A stretch of 64,000 nt of DNA from positions 25,877 to 89,876 of the forward strand of contig CAVQCG010000007.1 of NCBI GenBank assembly GCA_963710975.1, written 5' to 3'. Below are positions 43,996 through 52,754 of this stretch, piece by piece. Each line of letters starts with the position of its first letter. The stretch's first letter is position 1. Under the pieces are notes generated by a model. It worked only from the letters and a program-made list of their open reading frames with translations, was not told where the DNA came from and ran no database searches. Both the position numbers and the translations under genes were made by a program. Source of the stretch: JBBQXH01 sp963710975. Its GTDB lineage: Bacteria > Actinomycetota > Thermoleophilia > Gaiellales > Gaiellaceae.

Positions 43996-44188
43996 GTCCT
44001 CGTCCCAGGTCGGCACAGCCCGGGCGCGATTCGAGCACGATTCGCTACAGACACGCGACGATTTCAGCGTTAGGCTGAAAGCGGGTGGTGGTATGGGGTG
44101 GCCCCGGGGACGCTCGCAATTCTCGTGGGACGCCCGTACCCGCCCGGATAGAATCGGGCCTGCACGGACAGCGACCGGGAGACTGTGA
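43996..44188 (+). promoter_or_regulatory. gap operon control region with a perfect palindrome
   Basis: The 193 bp region upstream of gap holds the inverted repeat TTTCAGC-GTTAG-GCTGAAA at 44062-44080 and a candidate -10 TAGAAT at 44149-44154, 34 bases before the ATG, with a weak GGGAG ribosome site at about 44178. No clear -35 is seen. The palindrome may be an operator or the terminator stem of the whiA transcript. Confidence 0.45.
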
Positions 44189-45187
44189 ATGACCGTACGG
44201 GTGGGCATCAACGGGTTCGGGCGGATCGGACGGAACTTCTTCCGGTCGGCGCTGAGCCAGGGAGCCGATATCGATCTGGTGGCCGTCAACGACCTCGGAG
44301 ATGCCGCCACGATGGCTCATCTCCTCAGGTACGACTCCGTGCTCGGCCCCTTCGATCGCGAGGTCTCGGTTGCCGAGGGGGTCATCCGGGCCGGCGACGA
44401 CGAATTCCGGCTTCTCAACGAACGTGACCCGGCGAAGCTGCCGTGGAAGGATCTCGGCGCGGAGGTCGTCCTCGAATCCACAGGCTTCTTCACGAAGCGC
44501 GAGCAAGCGGCGCTCCATCTCGAGGCAGGGGCAGAGAAGGTCGTCATCTCGGCGCCGGCAACCGATCCGGACGTGACGATCGTCCTCGGGGTCAACGACG
44601 ACGCGTACGACAAGGAACGCGACCGGATCATCTCCAACGCCTCGTGCACCACGAACTGCATCGGTCCAGTGGCGAAGGTCCTGCACGACAGCTTCGGCAT
44701 CGAATCGGGCTTCATGACGACCATCCATGCGTACACGAACGACCAGCAGATCCTCGACCTGCCGCACTCCGATCTCCGCCGGGCCCGGGCGGCGGCCATC
44801 AACCTGATACCGACGTCCACGGGGGCCGCCCGAGCGATCGGGCTCGTCATTCCCGAGCTGAAGGGAAAGCTCGACGGTGTCGCGGTACGCGCACCCGTCG
44901 CAGACGGGTCGATCGTCGACTTCGTGGCTCACCTGTCTCAGGACGTGAGCGCCGACGCAGTCAACGAGCGCTTCGCGGAGGTTGCCGACACGGGCCGCCT
45001 GAAGGGGATCCTTCGCTACACGGACGAGCCGATCGTCTCGTCGGACATCGTCGGAAGCTCGTACTCGTCGATCTTCGATTCGGGCCTGACGATGGCCCAC
45101 GGACGTGAGGTGAAGGTCTTCTCGTGGTACGACAACGAGTGGGGTTACTCGTCGCGCCTGGTCGATCTGGTGCAGAGGCTCCTCTAG
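44189..45187 (+). CDS. gap: Glyceraldehyde-3-phosphate dehydrogenase, type I
   Basis: A 332-residue glycolytic enzyme. VGINGFGRIGRNFFRSA binds NAD (VNDL suggests NAD preference), catalytic Cys in ISNASCTTNCIGPVAKVL, His in TIHAYTNDQ, and NLIPTSTGAARAIG is typical. First gene of a gap-pgk-tpiA-gpmI run that converts triose phosphates to 2-phosphoglycerate. Confidence 0.97.
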   Translation: MTVRVGINGFGRIGRNFFRSALSQGADIDLVAVNDLGDAATMAHLLRYDSVLGPFDREVSVAEGVIRAGDDEFRLLNERDPAKLPWKDLGAEVVLESTGFFTKREQAALHLEAGAEKVVISAPATDPDVTIVLGVNDDAYDKERDRIISNASCTTNCIGPVAKVLHDSFGIESGFMTTIHAYTNDQQILDLPHSDLRRARAAAINLIPTSTGAARAIGLVIPELKGKLDGVAVRAPVADGSIVDFVAHLSQDVSADAVNERFAEVADTGRLKGILRYTDEPIVSSDIVGSSYSSIFDSGLTMAHGREVKVFSWYDNEWGYSSRLVDLVQRLL

Positions 45188-45216
45188 CGCGGAGCGCCAC
45201 CTCTCGTGCGATTCCC

Positions 45217-46269
45217 ATGAAGCTCCCGCGCTCCGTCCGGGATGCCGATGTCAGCGGAAAACGCGTCCTCGTCCGCGTCGACTTCAACGTCCCTCTTCAG
45301 GATGGGACCGTGGCGGACGACACCCGCATTCGAGCTGCGCTCCCGACCCTACGCCTGCTTCTCGATCGGGGGGCGGCAGACGTCGCCGTGTGCTCGCATC
45401 TCGGTCGGCCGAAGGGCGTGGATCCCGCGTTCGCGATGGCTCCAGTCGAGTCGCGGCTCCGGGGCCTGCTCCCGGATCCCCGCCTGCACGTGCTCGAGAA
45501 CACCCGCTTCAGCCCGGGAGAGACTGCGAACGACCCCGAGTTCGCGAGCGAGCTGGCAGCAGGCAGGGACGTCTACGTCAACGATGCCTTCGGCTCGGCC
45601 CACAGGGCGCACGCGTCGACGGAGGGCGTCGCTCATCTGCTGCCCGCATACGCAGGCCTCTTGCTCGAGCGAGAGCTTCAGGAGCTGAGCCGGCTGCTCG
45701 ACGATCCCGCGCGGCCGTTCGTTTCCATCGTCGGCGGTGCCAAGGTCGACGACAAGATCGGTGTCCTGCACAGGCTGGCCGAGCTCGCAGACACGCTCCT
45801 GATCGGCGGCAAGATGGCCGAGGAGCTCCGCGGGCGCAACGACCTCGACGGAGTGCCCGCGCGCGTCGAGCTTCCCGGCGATGTCGTCGCTGCCGCCGCC
45901 TTCGACTCTGAGGCGGAGTCGACGGTCGTCCCGCCAACCGGGATGCCCGATGGCTGGCTCGGCCTCGATATCGGCCCCGAGACGCGTGCCCGGTATGCCG
46001 CCTGCGTCGCGGGCGCCGGAACGGTGTTCTGGAACGGGCCGATGGGTGTGTTCGAATGGCCGCGCTTCGCCGAGGGCACGCGAGCCGTCGCCCAGGCGGT
46101 CGCATCCTGCTCCGGGTTCACGGTCGTCGGCGGTGGCGACTCCGTCCGAGCCGTGGAGGAGCTCGGCCTGGCCGACAGGATCACCTGGATCTCGACGGGC
46201 GGGGGAGCCTCGCTCGAGTTCCTCGAAGGCCGTACGCTTCCCGGCGTCGCCGCGATCCCTGAAGCCTGA
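45217..46269 (+). CDS. pgk: Phosphoglycerate kinase, short form
   Basis: A 350-residue kinase, about 40 residues shorter than usual. N-terminal substrate motifs VLVRVDFNVPLQDGTVADDT, SHLGRPKG and NDAFGSAHRAHAST are intact, as is the ATP domain end GGGDSVRAVEELGLAD and STGGGASLEFLEG. The missing stretch lies after LLIGGKMAEEL, where other PGKs have a helix-loop of about 30 residues (GGGMA..FL...G) before LPVDVV. Here the text goes almost directly to VELPGDVVAAAAF. The reading frame is continuous, so this looks like a lineage trait. Start ATG 45217. Confidence 0.94.
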   Translation: MKLPRSVRDADVSGKRVLVRVDFNVPLQDGTVADDTRIRAALPTLRLLLDRGAADVAVCSHLGRPKGVDPAFAMAPVESRLRGLLPDPRLHVLENTRFSPGETANDPEFASELAAGRDVYVNDAFGSAHRAHASTEGVAHLLPAYAGLLLERELQELSRLLDDPARPFVSIVGGAKVDDKIGVLHRLAELADTLLIGGKMAEELRGRNDLDGVPARVELPGDVVAAAAFDSEAESTVVPPTGMPDGWLGLDIGPETRARYAACVAGAGTVFWNGPMGVFEWPRFAEGTRAVAQAVASCSGFTVVGGGDSVRAVEELGLADRITWISTGGGASLEFLEGRTLPGVAAIPEA

Positions 46270-46270
46270 A

Positions 46271-46993
46271 ATGCTCATCGCCGGAAACTGGAAGATGTTC
46301 AAGGGGCCGTCCGAGGCGTCCGCTTTCTGCGCGGCCCTCGGAACGCGCCTCCGGGGGCTGACCGGGGTCGACGTCGTCGTCTGCCCGCCCTCGGTCTCGC
46401 TCGGGACCGCCCTCGCGTCACTCAGGGGAACCGGTATCGCCGTCTTCGCCCAGAACGCCCACTGGCTCGAGAATGGCCCGTTCACCGGCGAGGTTGCACC
46501 CGAGATGCTCGCCGAGCTCGGCGTGACCGGCGCGATCGTCGGCCACTCCGAGCGGCGACACTATTTCGGCGAAACCGACGAGACCACCGCCCGGCGAGCG
46601 TCCCACGCGCTCGACGCGGGTCTCGCGGTGATCGCCTGTGTCGGCGAGCGAGAGGACGAGCGTGAGAGCGGGAGAACCAAGGACGTGCTGCGCCGGCAGA
46701 TCGGCGAGATTGCCGACGTCGTCGGCGCGCACGAGCGACTGACTGTCGCCTACGAGCCGGTCTGGGCGATCGGCACCGGCAAGACAGCATCACCCGAGCA
46801 GGCACAGGATGTCCACGCGTTCATCCGGGGCCTTCTCGACGTTCCGATCCTCTATGGCGGCTCCGTGAAGCCGGACAACGCCGCCGCGCTACTGCGGGAG
46901 CCGGACGTCGCCGGCGCGCTCGTCGGTGGCGCCTCGCTCGACATCGACTCCTTCGCCGAGATTTGCCTGACAGCAGCGAATATCCCCTCGTAG
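46271..46993 (+). CDS. tpiA: Triosephosphate isomerase
   Basis: A 240-residue TIM barrel: AGNWKMFKG (substrate Asn/Lys), VGHSERRHYFGE (catalytic His), VAYEPVWAIGTGK (catalytic Glu and loop 6), and ILYGGSVKPDNA phosphate site. It follows pgk by one base, and gpmI starts inside its last codons. Confidence 0.97.
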   Translation: MLIAGNWKMFKGPSEASAFCAALGTRLRGLTGVDVVVCPPSVSLGTALASLRGTGIAVFAQNAHWLENGPFTGEVAPEMLAELGVTGAIVGHSERRHYFGETDETTARRASHALDAGLAVIACVGEREDERESGRTKDVLRRQIGEIADVVGAHERLTVAYEPVWAIGTGKTASPEQAQDVHAFIRGLLDVPILYGGSVKPDNAAALLREPDVAGALVGGASLDIDSFAEICLTAANIPS

Positions 46994-48465
46994 CGCTCGT
47001 CGTGCTCGACGGCTGGGGGCTTGCCGCCCCTGGCCCCGGGAACGCGGTCGAGCTCGCGATGACGCCCGTGTTCGACGCGCTCCGCGAGCGGTATCCGCAT
47101 TCGCAGCTCGACGCCTCCGGCCAAGCCGTCGGGCTGCCCGACGGACAGATGGGGAACTCCGAGGTCGGTCATCTCACGATCGGCGCGGGGCGGATCATCG
47201 ACCAGGATCTGATGCGTGTGACGAGGGCGATCCGGCGCGGCGACTTCTTCGAGAACCCCGCGCTCGTCGGAGCGTTCGCGCGGGCCCGCGAGCGAGGTGG
47301 GTGCGTTCACCTGATGGGTCTCGTCTCCTACGGGGGCGTCCACTCTCATATCGATCACATCCGTGCCCTCCTCGACCTTGCCCGCCGAGAAGGGATGGAA
47401 GACCGGACGATCGTCGACGGGTTCACGGACGGGCGAGACGTGTCGCCGACCGCCGCGGCGTCCGACTTTCGCGAGCTCGTCGAGGACGGGGCGACGATAG
47501 GGTCGGTCGCGGGCAGGTACTGGGCGATGGACCGAGACAAGCGCTGGGACCGCACGGACCGGGCGCTCGCCGTGATCACGGGCTCCCCAGGAGCCGGCCG
47601 GGCGGCAGATCCGGTTGCAGCCGTCGAGGCGAGCTACGCGGCCGGCGTCACCGACGAGTTCATCGAGCCGGTCGTTCTCGACGCCCCGCACCTCACGACC
47701 GACGACGCGGCGATCTTCTTCAACTTCCGCCCCGATCGGGCGCGCCAGCTCAGCCAGCGCCTCCTCGAAGGCGGGTTCGACCTGACGACGATGACGCGGT
47801 ACCGGGACGACCTGGCCTGTCCCGTCGCGTTCGCCGAGCAGAACGTCGAGCAGACGCTCGCCGAGGTCGTGGCGACACACGGCCTTCGCCAGTTGCACAT
47901 CGCCGAGACCGAGAAGTACGCCCACGTCACGTATTTCCTGAACGGCGGGCGGGAGAAGGAGTGGGGTGGGGAAGTGCGGGTCCTCGTGCCGTCCCCGAAG
48001 GATGTCGCGACCTACGATCTGAAGCCCGAGATGTCCGCGGCCGAGGTGGCGAGACACTTCGAGGAGGAGATCAGGACCGGCGGGTATCGCTTCGCGATCG
48101 TCAACTTCGCGAACCCCGACATGGTCGGGCACACGGGTGTCATCCCCGCGGTGATCAGAGCCGTCGAGGCCGTCGACACGTGCCTCGGCCGTGTCGTCGA
48201 GGCCGTGCTCGGGGAGGACGGAGCGTGCCTCGTCTTCGCCGACCACGGCAACGCGGAGCAGCTGCTCGAGCCGGACGGCATCAGCCCGCACACGGCGCAC
48301 ACGACGAACCCGGTGCCGCTGCTCCTCGTGGCCGAAGGATTACCCGTGGGAACGCGGCTCCGGCCGGGCGGCGGTCTCGCGGACATCGCCCCGACGTGCC
48401 TCGGGCTGATGGGCATCGAGCCACCCGTGTCGATGTCCGGTGAAGGACTGGTCGAATATCCGTGA
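46963..48465 (+). CDS. gpmI: 2,3-bisphosphoglycerate-independent phosphoglycerate mutase
   Basis: A 500-residue Mn-dependent alkaline-phosphatase-fold enzyme. LVVLDGWGLAAPGPGNAV (metal Asp), catalytic Ser in QMGNSEVGHLTIG, VHSHIDHIRALL, GFTDGRDVSP, VNFANPDMVGHTG and VFADHGNAEQLLE are all there. The TTG start lies 31 bp inside tpiA; the first in-frame ATG is far inside, so this start is reasonable. Confidence 0.95.
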   Translation: MPDSSEYPLVALVVLDGWGLAAPGPGNAVELAMTPVFDALRERYPHSQLDASGQAVGLPDGQMGNSEVGHLTIGAGRIIDQDLMRVTRAIRRGDFFENPALVGAFARARERGGCVHLMGLVSYGGVHSHIDHIRALLDLARREGMEDRTIVDGFTDGRDVSPTAAASDFRELVEDGATIGSVAGRYWAMDRDKRWDRTDRALAVITGSPGAGRAADPVAAVEASYAAGVTDEFIEPVVLDAPHLTTDDAAIFFNFRPDRARQLSQRLLEGGFDLTTMTRYRDDLACPVAFAEQNVEQTLAEVVATHGLRQLHIAETEKYAHVTYFLNGGREKEWGGEVRVLVPSPKDVATYDLKPEMSAAEVARHFEEEIRTGGYRFAIVNFANPDMVGHTGVIPAVIRAVEAVDTCLGRVVEAVLGEDGACLVFADHGNAEQLLEPDGISPHTAHTTNPVPLLLVAEGLPVGTRLRPGGGLADIAPTCLGLMGIEPPVSMSGEGLVEYP

Positions 48466-48529
48466 CCGGGTTGGCTATACTCGCTCGACTTCCTCGCGCC
48501 AGGCCCGTCGCGTGTGAAGCCCACCCAAC

Positions 48530-49108
48530 GTGCCACTCCCTCAGCCGGAGCTGTCGATTCTCCGCAAGGCCCAGCGGGGTGATCCGCGAGCCTTCGGGAT
48601 TCTCGTCAACGCCTACGAGCTCCCCGTCTTCAACTACATCCTGAGGATGGTGGGCGACCGGACGCTTGCCGAGGATCTCACCCAGGACGTCTTCCTGCGG
48701 ATCTACAACGGGCTCTCCGGGTTCTCGCTCCGATGCCGGTTCACGACCTGGCTGTTCCAGGTGGCGAAGAACCGGGTGCTCGACGAGCTCCGGGCCAAGG
48801 AACGACGTCCGCACCCGGATGCGCTCGACGACGTTGCTCCGCTCGAGGTCGTCGACGCGCCGCCCGAGCGCATCGAGATGATCGACGCCGTCTGGCGTGC
48901 CATCGGCAGCCTCAATCCCGATCTGAAGATGGCACTCCTCCTGCGCGACGTCGTCGGGCTCTCCTACGCAGAGATCGCCGACTCGCTCGAGATCACGCTC
49001 GCGACCGTCAAATGGCGGATCTACAAGGCGCGTGAAGAGGTTCAGCTCGCGCTCGCCCGTGAGGGCATCACGTTGCGCTCCGACGAGGGCGCGGCCGAGC
49101 GCGGCTAG
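48530..49108 (+). CDS. ECF-type RNA polymerase sigma factor
   Basis: A 192-residue sigma factor. Region 2 reads YELPVFNYILRMVGDRTLAE then DLTQDVFLRIYNGL; region 4 reads LLRDVVGLSYAEIADSLEIT then LATVKWRIYKAREEVQLAL. GTG start. TATACT at 48476-48481 is a candidate -10 about 50 bp upstream. No anti-sigma gene adjoins it: the next gene is convergent and unrelated. Confidence 0.9.
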   Translation: MPLPQPELSILRKAQRGDPRAFGILVNAYELPVFNYILRMVGDRTLAEDLTQDVFLRIYNGLSGFSLRCRFTTWLFQVAKNRVLDELRAKERRPHPDALDDVAPLEVVDAPPERIEMIDAVWRAIGSLNPDLKMALLLRDVVGLSYAEIADSLEITLATVKWRIYKAREEVQLALAREGITLRSDEGAAERG

Positions 49109-49836
49109 ACACCCTCCGCAAGCCTGATCGCGAGGCTCTCGGGGAGACCGGCGTCGAGAATCTCGTTCTGCGTCGCCTGGACGTCGTAGTCCTCGCGGTG
49201 GAACGTCACGCGTCCGGCACCGAGGTCGAGGAGAAGCCAGGCCGCACGGGGGTCGCTGTCACGCGGTTGGCCGACCGAGCCAGGGTTGAGAAGCCACCGT
49301 GCATCGCCCTCGAGGCTGATCTCGGTCCCATCCGGGGCGAGCCCGCCGTCGAGCCGGTCGTCCGCGAGCGAGATGGCGAGCGCCACGTGACTGTGGCCGA
49401 CGAGCACGAGATCGCGAGGCGAGTCTCCGAGGGCGGCCAGCGCCGCCTCTTCGCTGAGGACGTATTCCCAGACCGGATCGCGTGGACTGCCGTGGTACAG
49501 GGCCGCAGCTTCGGTCAGCGCAGCCGGCTCGAGAGAGGCGAGGAACTCCTCGTTGGCAGGCCGCAGGACGTCGCGTGTCCACAGGGTGGCCTCCTCGGCG
49601 TCCGGTGAGAACTCCGAGATGTCGAGCGCGTCGATGACCCCGAGGTCGTGGTTTCCGACGAGGCAGAGGTTCGTCCTGTCGATCACGATGTTGCAGCAGC
49701 GATTCGGGTGCGGGCCGTACCCGACGACGTCGCCGAGGCACCAGATTGCGTCGGGCCGCTCCCCGTCGATCGCAGCGACGACTGCCTCCAGCGCATGGAG
49801 GTTCGAGTGGACGTCGGAGATGACGGCGATGCGCAT
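49105..49836 (-). CDS. Calcineurin-like metallophosphoesterase
   Basis: A 243-residue phosphoesterase: IAVISDVHSNLHALEAVVAA, IWCLGDVVGYGPHPNRCCNI, LVGNHDLGVID, LYHGSPRDPVWEYV, LVGHSHVALAI and LNPGSVGQPRDSDPRAAW match the family closely. It belongs to the same broad group as the gene at 37320 but is not a close copy. Substrate unknown. The end overlaps the sigma-factor stop by 4 bp. Confidence 0.88.
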   Translation of the reverse strand: MRIAVISDVHSNLHALEAVVAAIDGERPDAIWCLGDVVGYGPHPNRCCNIVIDRTNLCLVGNHDLGVIDALDISEFSPDAEEATLWTRDVLRPANEEFLASLEPAALTEAAALYHGSPRDPVWEYVLSEEAALAALGDSPRDLVLVGHSHVALAISLADDRLDGGLAPDGTEISLEGDARWLLNPGSVGQPRDSDPRAAWLLLDLGAGRVTFHREDYDVQATQNEILDAGLPESLAIRLAEGV

Positions 49837-49878
49837 CGGGCCGCGCGATGCTACCGGTACAGCCCCCGGTCAGGCCCC

Positions 49879-50162
49879 TCAGGGCTCCGGGAGATTGCGG
49901 ATCCCCTCTCGGGTCGACCACTTCGACCAGCTGTCGGCCATCGCCTCCATCAGCTCGCTCATGAACTTCGGGGCGACGTTGACGCGCCCGACCACGACGC
50001 CGGGACCTCGCCGTCCTCGACCTCGTGGTCGATGCGCGCGAAGGTGATCGTAAACTCGTAGTCGCTGAACGAGACCGTGGCGAAGTTCGAATAGACCCCC
50101 GCCAGATGCTCCGGGTCGACATGGATGTTGAGCTGCCGCTCCTGTGGGTCGTCGCCTTCCAC
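49879..50162 (-). pseudogene. DUF3467-family protein, one-base frameshift
   Basis: From GTG 50162 the protein reads LNIHVDPEHLAGVYSNFATV then SFSDYEFTITFARIDHEVEDG in one frame and, after a missing base near 49997-49998 (CC where CCC is expected), continues VVVGRVNVAPKFMSELMEAM to TGA at 49881-49879, about 94 residues in all. YSNFA..S..EFTI.F and VGRV..APKFM are hallmarks of DUF3467, a small uncharacterised family. It is divergent from the K+ channel gene with only 19 bp between start codons. Confidence 0.72.
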
Positions 50163-50164
50163 GG

Positions 50165-50177
50165 GACTACGATAGTC
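50165..50177. promoter_or_regulatory. Shared divergent promoter with palindrome GACTA-CGA-TAGTC
   Basis: The whole gap between two divergent start codons (50163-50181) contains the perfect palindrome GACTACGATAGTC. It reads TACGAT toward the K+ channel (eight bases from its GTG) and TATCGT toward the DUF3467 gene (six bases from its GTG). Both fit leaderless -10 boxes, so one palindrome may drive both genes. Confidence 0.5.
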
Positions 50178-50181
50178 GCCC

Positions 50182-51201
50182 GTGCGAACCGCCGTCACGA
50201 TCCGTCACCTCGTCTTTGCGTTGCTCGCGCTCCTCGCCATCCAGGCGGTCGGGATCGTCGGCTTCGTGCTGATCTCGGCGGAGAGCGTGGTCGACGCCTT
50301 CTACCGGACAGCTGTCCTCGTCTCGACGGTCGGCCTCGACAGCGTGCCCGAGACCGGCGGCGCCAAGATCTTCAGTATCTTCGTGGTCGCGGCAGGTGTG
50401 GCACTCTTCCTCTACGTCGTCGGGCTCGTCGTCGAGCTCGCCGTCAGCGGCGTTGCCAGCGGAGCCTGGCGGAAGCGGAGGGTTCGGCGCACCGTGAAAC
50501 ATCTCGACGATCACTACGTCATCTGTGGCTACGGCCGGGTGGGCCGGCGCGTCGCCGACGAGTGCCGTGCGGCTGGTGTCGACTTCGTCGTCGTCGACGC
50601 GGACCCGGTTGCGGTCACGCGGGCGGGGGATCAGGAGATCGTGGTCGTCGAGGGATCGGCCACTGAAGACAGCGTGCTCCGGGCCGCGGGGATCGAGCGC
50701 GCGCGTGGGCTCGTGGCCTGTGTCGGCTCGGATGCTGAGAACCTCTACATCGTGCTGTCGGCCCGCGAGCTCAAGCGAGACCTCCTGATCGTGTCGCGCG
50801 CCGACGCCGACGACGCGCGCACCAAGCTCCTGCGGGGAGGCGCCGACCGGGTCGTGTCACCCTTCTCGATCGCGGGCAAGGAGCTTGCGACGATGGTCCT
50901 CAAGCCGCAGGTCTCTGCCTTCCTCGAGGTCGTGCGGGCGGGAACCAGCCCCGACTTTCGGTTCGAGGAGATCACCGTCCCGATCGGATCGGAGGCTGCC
51001 GGGAGAACGATCCGCGAGCTGGCGATCCGGGCGCGCACGGGTGCGCTCGTCGTGGCCCACAGGCGGCCGGGCCAGGGCTTCAACACGAGGCCCGACCCGG
51101 ATCTCCGCCTCGAGCCAGGCGACGTCCTGATCGGCGTCGGTACGCCGGACGAGATCGTCTCGTTCGAGAACATGTTCCGGCCGAGCGAGGCAATTGTCTA
51201 G
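50182..51201 (+). CDS. Two-helix K+ channel subunit with RCK (TrkA-N and TrkA-C) domains
   Basis: A 339-residue protein: TM1 (LVFALLALLAIQAVGIVGFV), pore region TAVLVSTVGLDSVPETGGAK, TM2 (FSIFVVAAGVALFLYVVGLV), then RCK with YVICGYGRVGRRVADECRAA (NAD/ligand site) and a TrkA-C domain (RFEEITVPIGSEAAGRTIRE; LEPGDVLIGVGTPDEI). The filter TVGLD departs from canonical TVGYG, so ion selectivity is uncertain. GTG start. It overlaps argS by 8 bp. Confidence 0.85.
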   Translation: MRTAVTIRHLVFALLALLAIQAVGIVGFVLISAESVVDAFYRTAVLVSTVGLDSVPETGGAKIFSIFVVAAGVALFLYVVGLVVELAVSGVASGAWRKRRVRRTVKHLDDHYVICGYGRVGRRVADECRAAGVDFVVVDADPVAVTRAGDQEIVVVEGSATEDSVLRAAGIERARGLVACVGSDAENLYIVLSARELKRDLLIVSRADADDARTKLLRGGADRVVSPFSIAGKELATMVLKPQVSAFLEVVRAGTSPDFRFEEITVPIGSEAAGRTIRELAIRARTGALVVAHRRPGQGFNTRPDPDLRLEPGDVLIGVGTPDEIVSFENMFRPSEAIV

Positions 51202-52729
51202 CGCCGCATCCCTGCGCAGACTGAGCGCGCCCGTGCAGGAGGCGGCGAGGTCGCTCGGGGTCGGAGACGACGTCGAGGTCGTCCTCGAGCGCCCCAACGA
51301 CTCGGGCCACGGCGATTATGCAACGACAGTCGCGCTGCGCCTTGCGCCTGCACTCGGGGTTTCGCCGCGGCAGATCGCGGAGGAGATCGCCGGCCGTTCC
51401 GAGTTCGGAGATCTTGTCGAGGAGGTCGAGATCGCGGGACCGGGATTCCTCAACCTCACCGTAAGCCGGTCGTGGTATGACGAGGCGCTCGGGGAGATCC
51501 TCGCGGCCGGACAGGCCTTCGGCGCCGGCTCGGCAACTGCTCCGGAGCGAATCCAGGTCGAGCTCGTCTCCGCGAACCCGACGGGGCCTCTCACGGTAGG
51601 GTCTGCACGAAACGGCGCTTACGGCGACAGCGTCGCGCGGCTCCTCGCGTTTGCCTCGCATACGGTCGAGGAGGAGTACTACTTCAATGACGCAGGTAGT
51701 CAGATGGAGCAGTTTCGCGTCTCAGTCGAGGCTCGCCGCCGTGGTGTAGAGCCCCCGGAGGACGGCTACCACGGGGCCTACCTCGATGAGCTCGCGCGCC
51801 TCGAGGGAGACCCCGTCCCCAGCATGCTGGAGGAGATCAGGAAGACGCTCGAGCGCTTCCGGATCAGGATCGACACGTGGCAGAAGCAGAGCCTGATCGA
51901 GGCCGAGATCCCGGACGCGATCGCGGAACTCGACACCTATGATGCCGACGGCGCGGTCTGGGCGCGAACGAGCGCCTACGGTGACGAGAAGGACAGGGTC
52001 CTCATCCGGTCGACCGGCGAGCCGACGTACTTTGCGGCAGACGCCGCCTATATCAGACACAAGCTCGCCCGCTTCGATCGTGCGATCTACGTCCTCGGGG
52101 CGGACCACCACGGCTACGTCGCGCGGCTGAAGGCGCTGGCTGCGATGCTGGGCGCCGATGAGGGGCGGATCGAGGCTCTCATCTACCAACTCGTCCACCT
52201 GACCGAACGCGGCGAGGCGAAGAAGATGTCGAAGCGCCGGGGCGACGTCGTCCTCCTCGACGAGCTGATCGACGAGGTCGGCGTCGACGCGGCCCGTTGG
52301 TACCTCGTCAATCGCGGTCATGACCAGACGATCGAGATCGACGTCGACCTCGCTGCCGAGCGGAGCGAGAAGAACCCTGTCTACTACGTCCAGTACGCGC
52401 ATGCCCGGATCGCCGGGATCCTCCGACACACTGACCCTGAGCCGCGCCCGGCCGACCTCGGGCATGTGCCCGAGCGCGGAGAGCGGGAGCTCGTGAAGCG
52501 GCTCGTGGAATTCCCGAGCCTCGTCGCAGAGGCAACGGAACGGCGTGCGCCACACGCGATCCCGATCTATGCGGTCCGGCTCGCCGACGATTTCCACCGC
52601 TTCTACCACGACTGCCGCGTTCTCGGCAGCGACGAGGAGCCGTTTCGCCTCGGGCTCTGCCGGGCCACGCAGGCGGTGATCGCGCGGTGCCTCGACCTGG
52701 TCGGGGTCGACGCGCCCGAGCGCATGTGA
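51194..52729 (+). CDS. argS: Arginyl-tRNA synthetase with degenerate HIGH motif
   Basis: A 511-residue class I synthetase: N-terminal Add1 domain, SANPTGPLTVGSARNGAYGD (residues ~126-145, HIGH position reads TVGS), YYFNDAGSQMEQF, YVLGADHHGYVARLKALAAM, KKMSKRRGDVV (KMSKS site intact) and NPVYYVQYAHARIAGILRH anticodon-binding domain. Both HIGH histidines are replaced, though surrounding residues are strongly conserved. It is the only argS in view. Confidence 0.92.
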   Translation: MSSAASLRRLSAPVQEAARSLGVGDDVEVVLERPNDSGHGDYATTVALRLAPALGVSPRQIAEEIAGRSEFGDLVEEVEIAGPGFLNLTVSRSWYDEALGEILAAGQAFGAGSATAPERIQVELVSANPTGPLTVGSARNGAYGDSVARLLAFASHTVEEEYYFNDAGSQMEQFRVSVEARRRGVEPPEDGYHGAYLDELARLEGDPVPSMLEEIRKTLERFRIRIDTWQKQSLIEAEIPDAIAELDTYDADGAVWARTSAYGDEKDRVLIRSTGEPTYFAADAAYIRHKLARFDRAIYVLGADHHGYVARLKALAAMLGADEGRIEALIYQLVHLTERGEAKKMSKRRGDVVLLDELIDEVGVDAARWYLVNRGHDQTIEIDVDLAAERSEKNPVYYVQYAHARIAGILRHTDPEPRPADLGHVPERGERELVKRLVEFPSLVAEATERRAPHAIPIYAVRLADDFHRFYHDCRVLGSDEEPFRLGLCRATQAVIARCLDLVGVDAPERM

Positions 52730-52754
52730 CGAAACCTGAATTACGATGCGCCAG

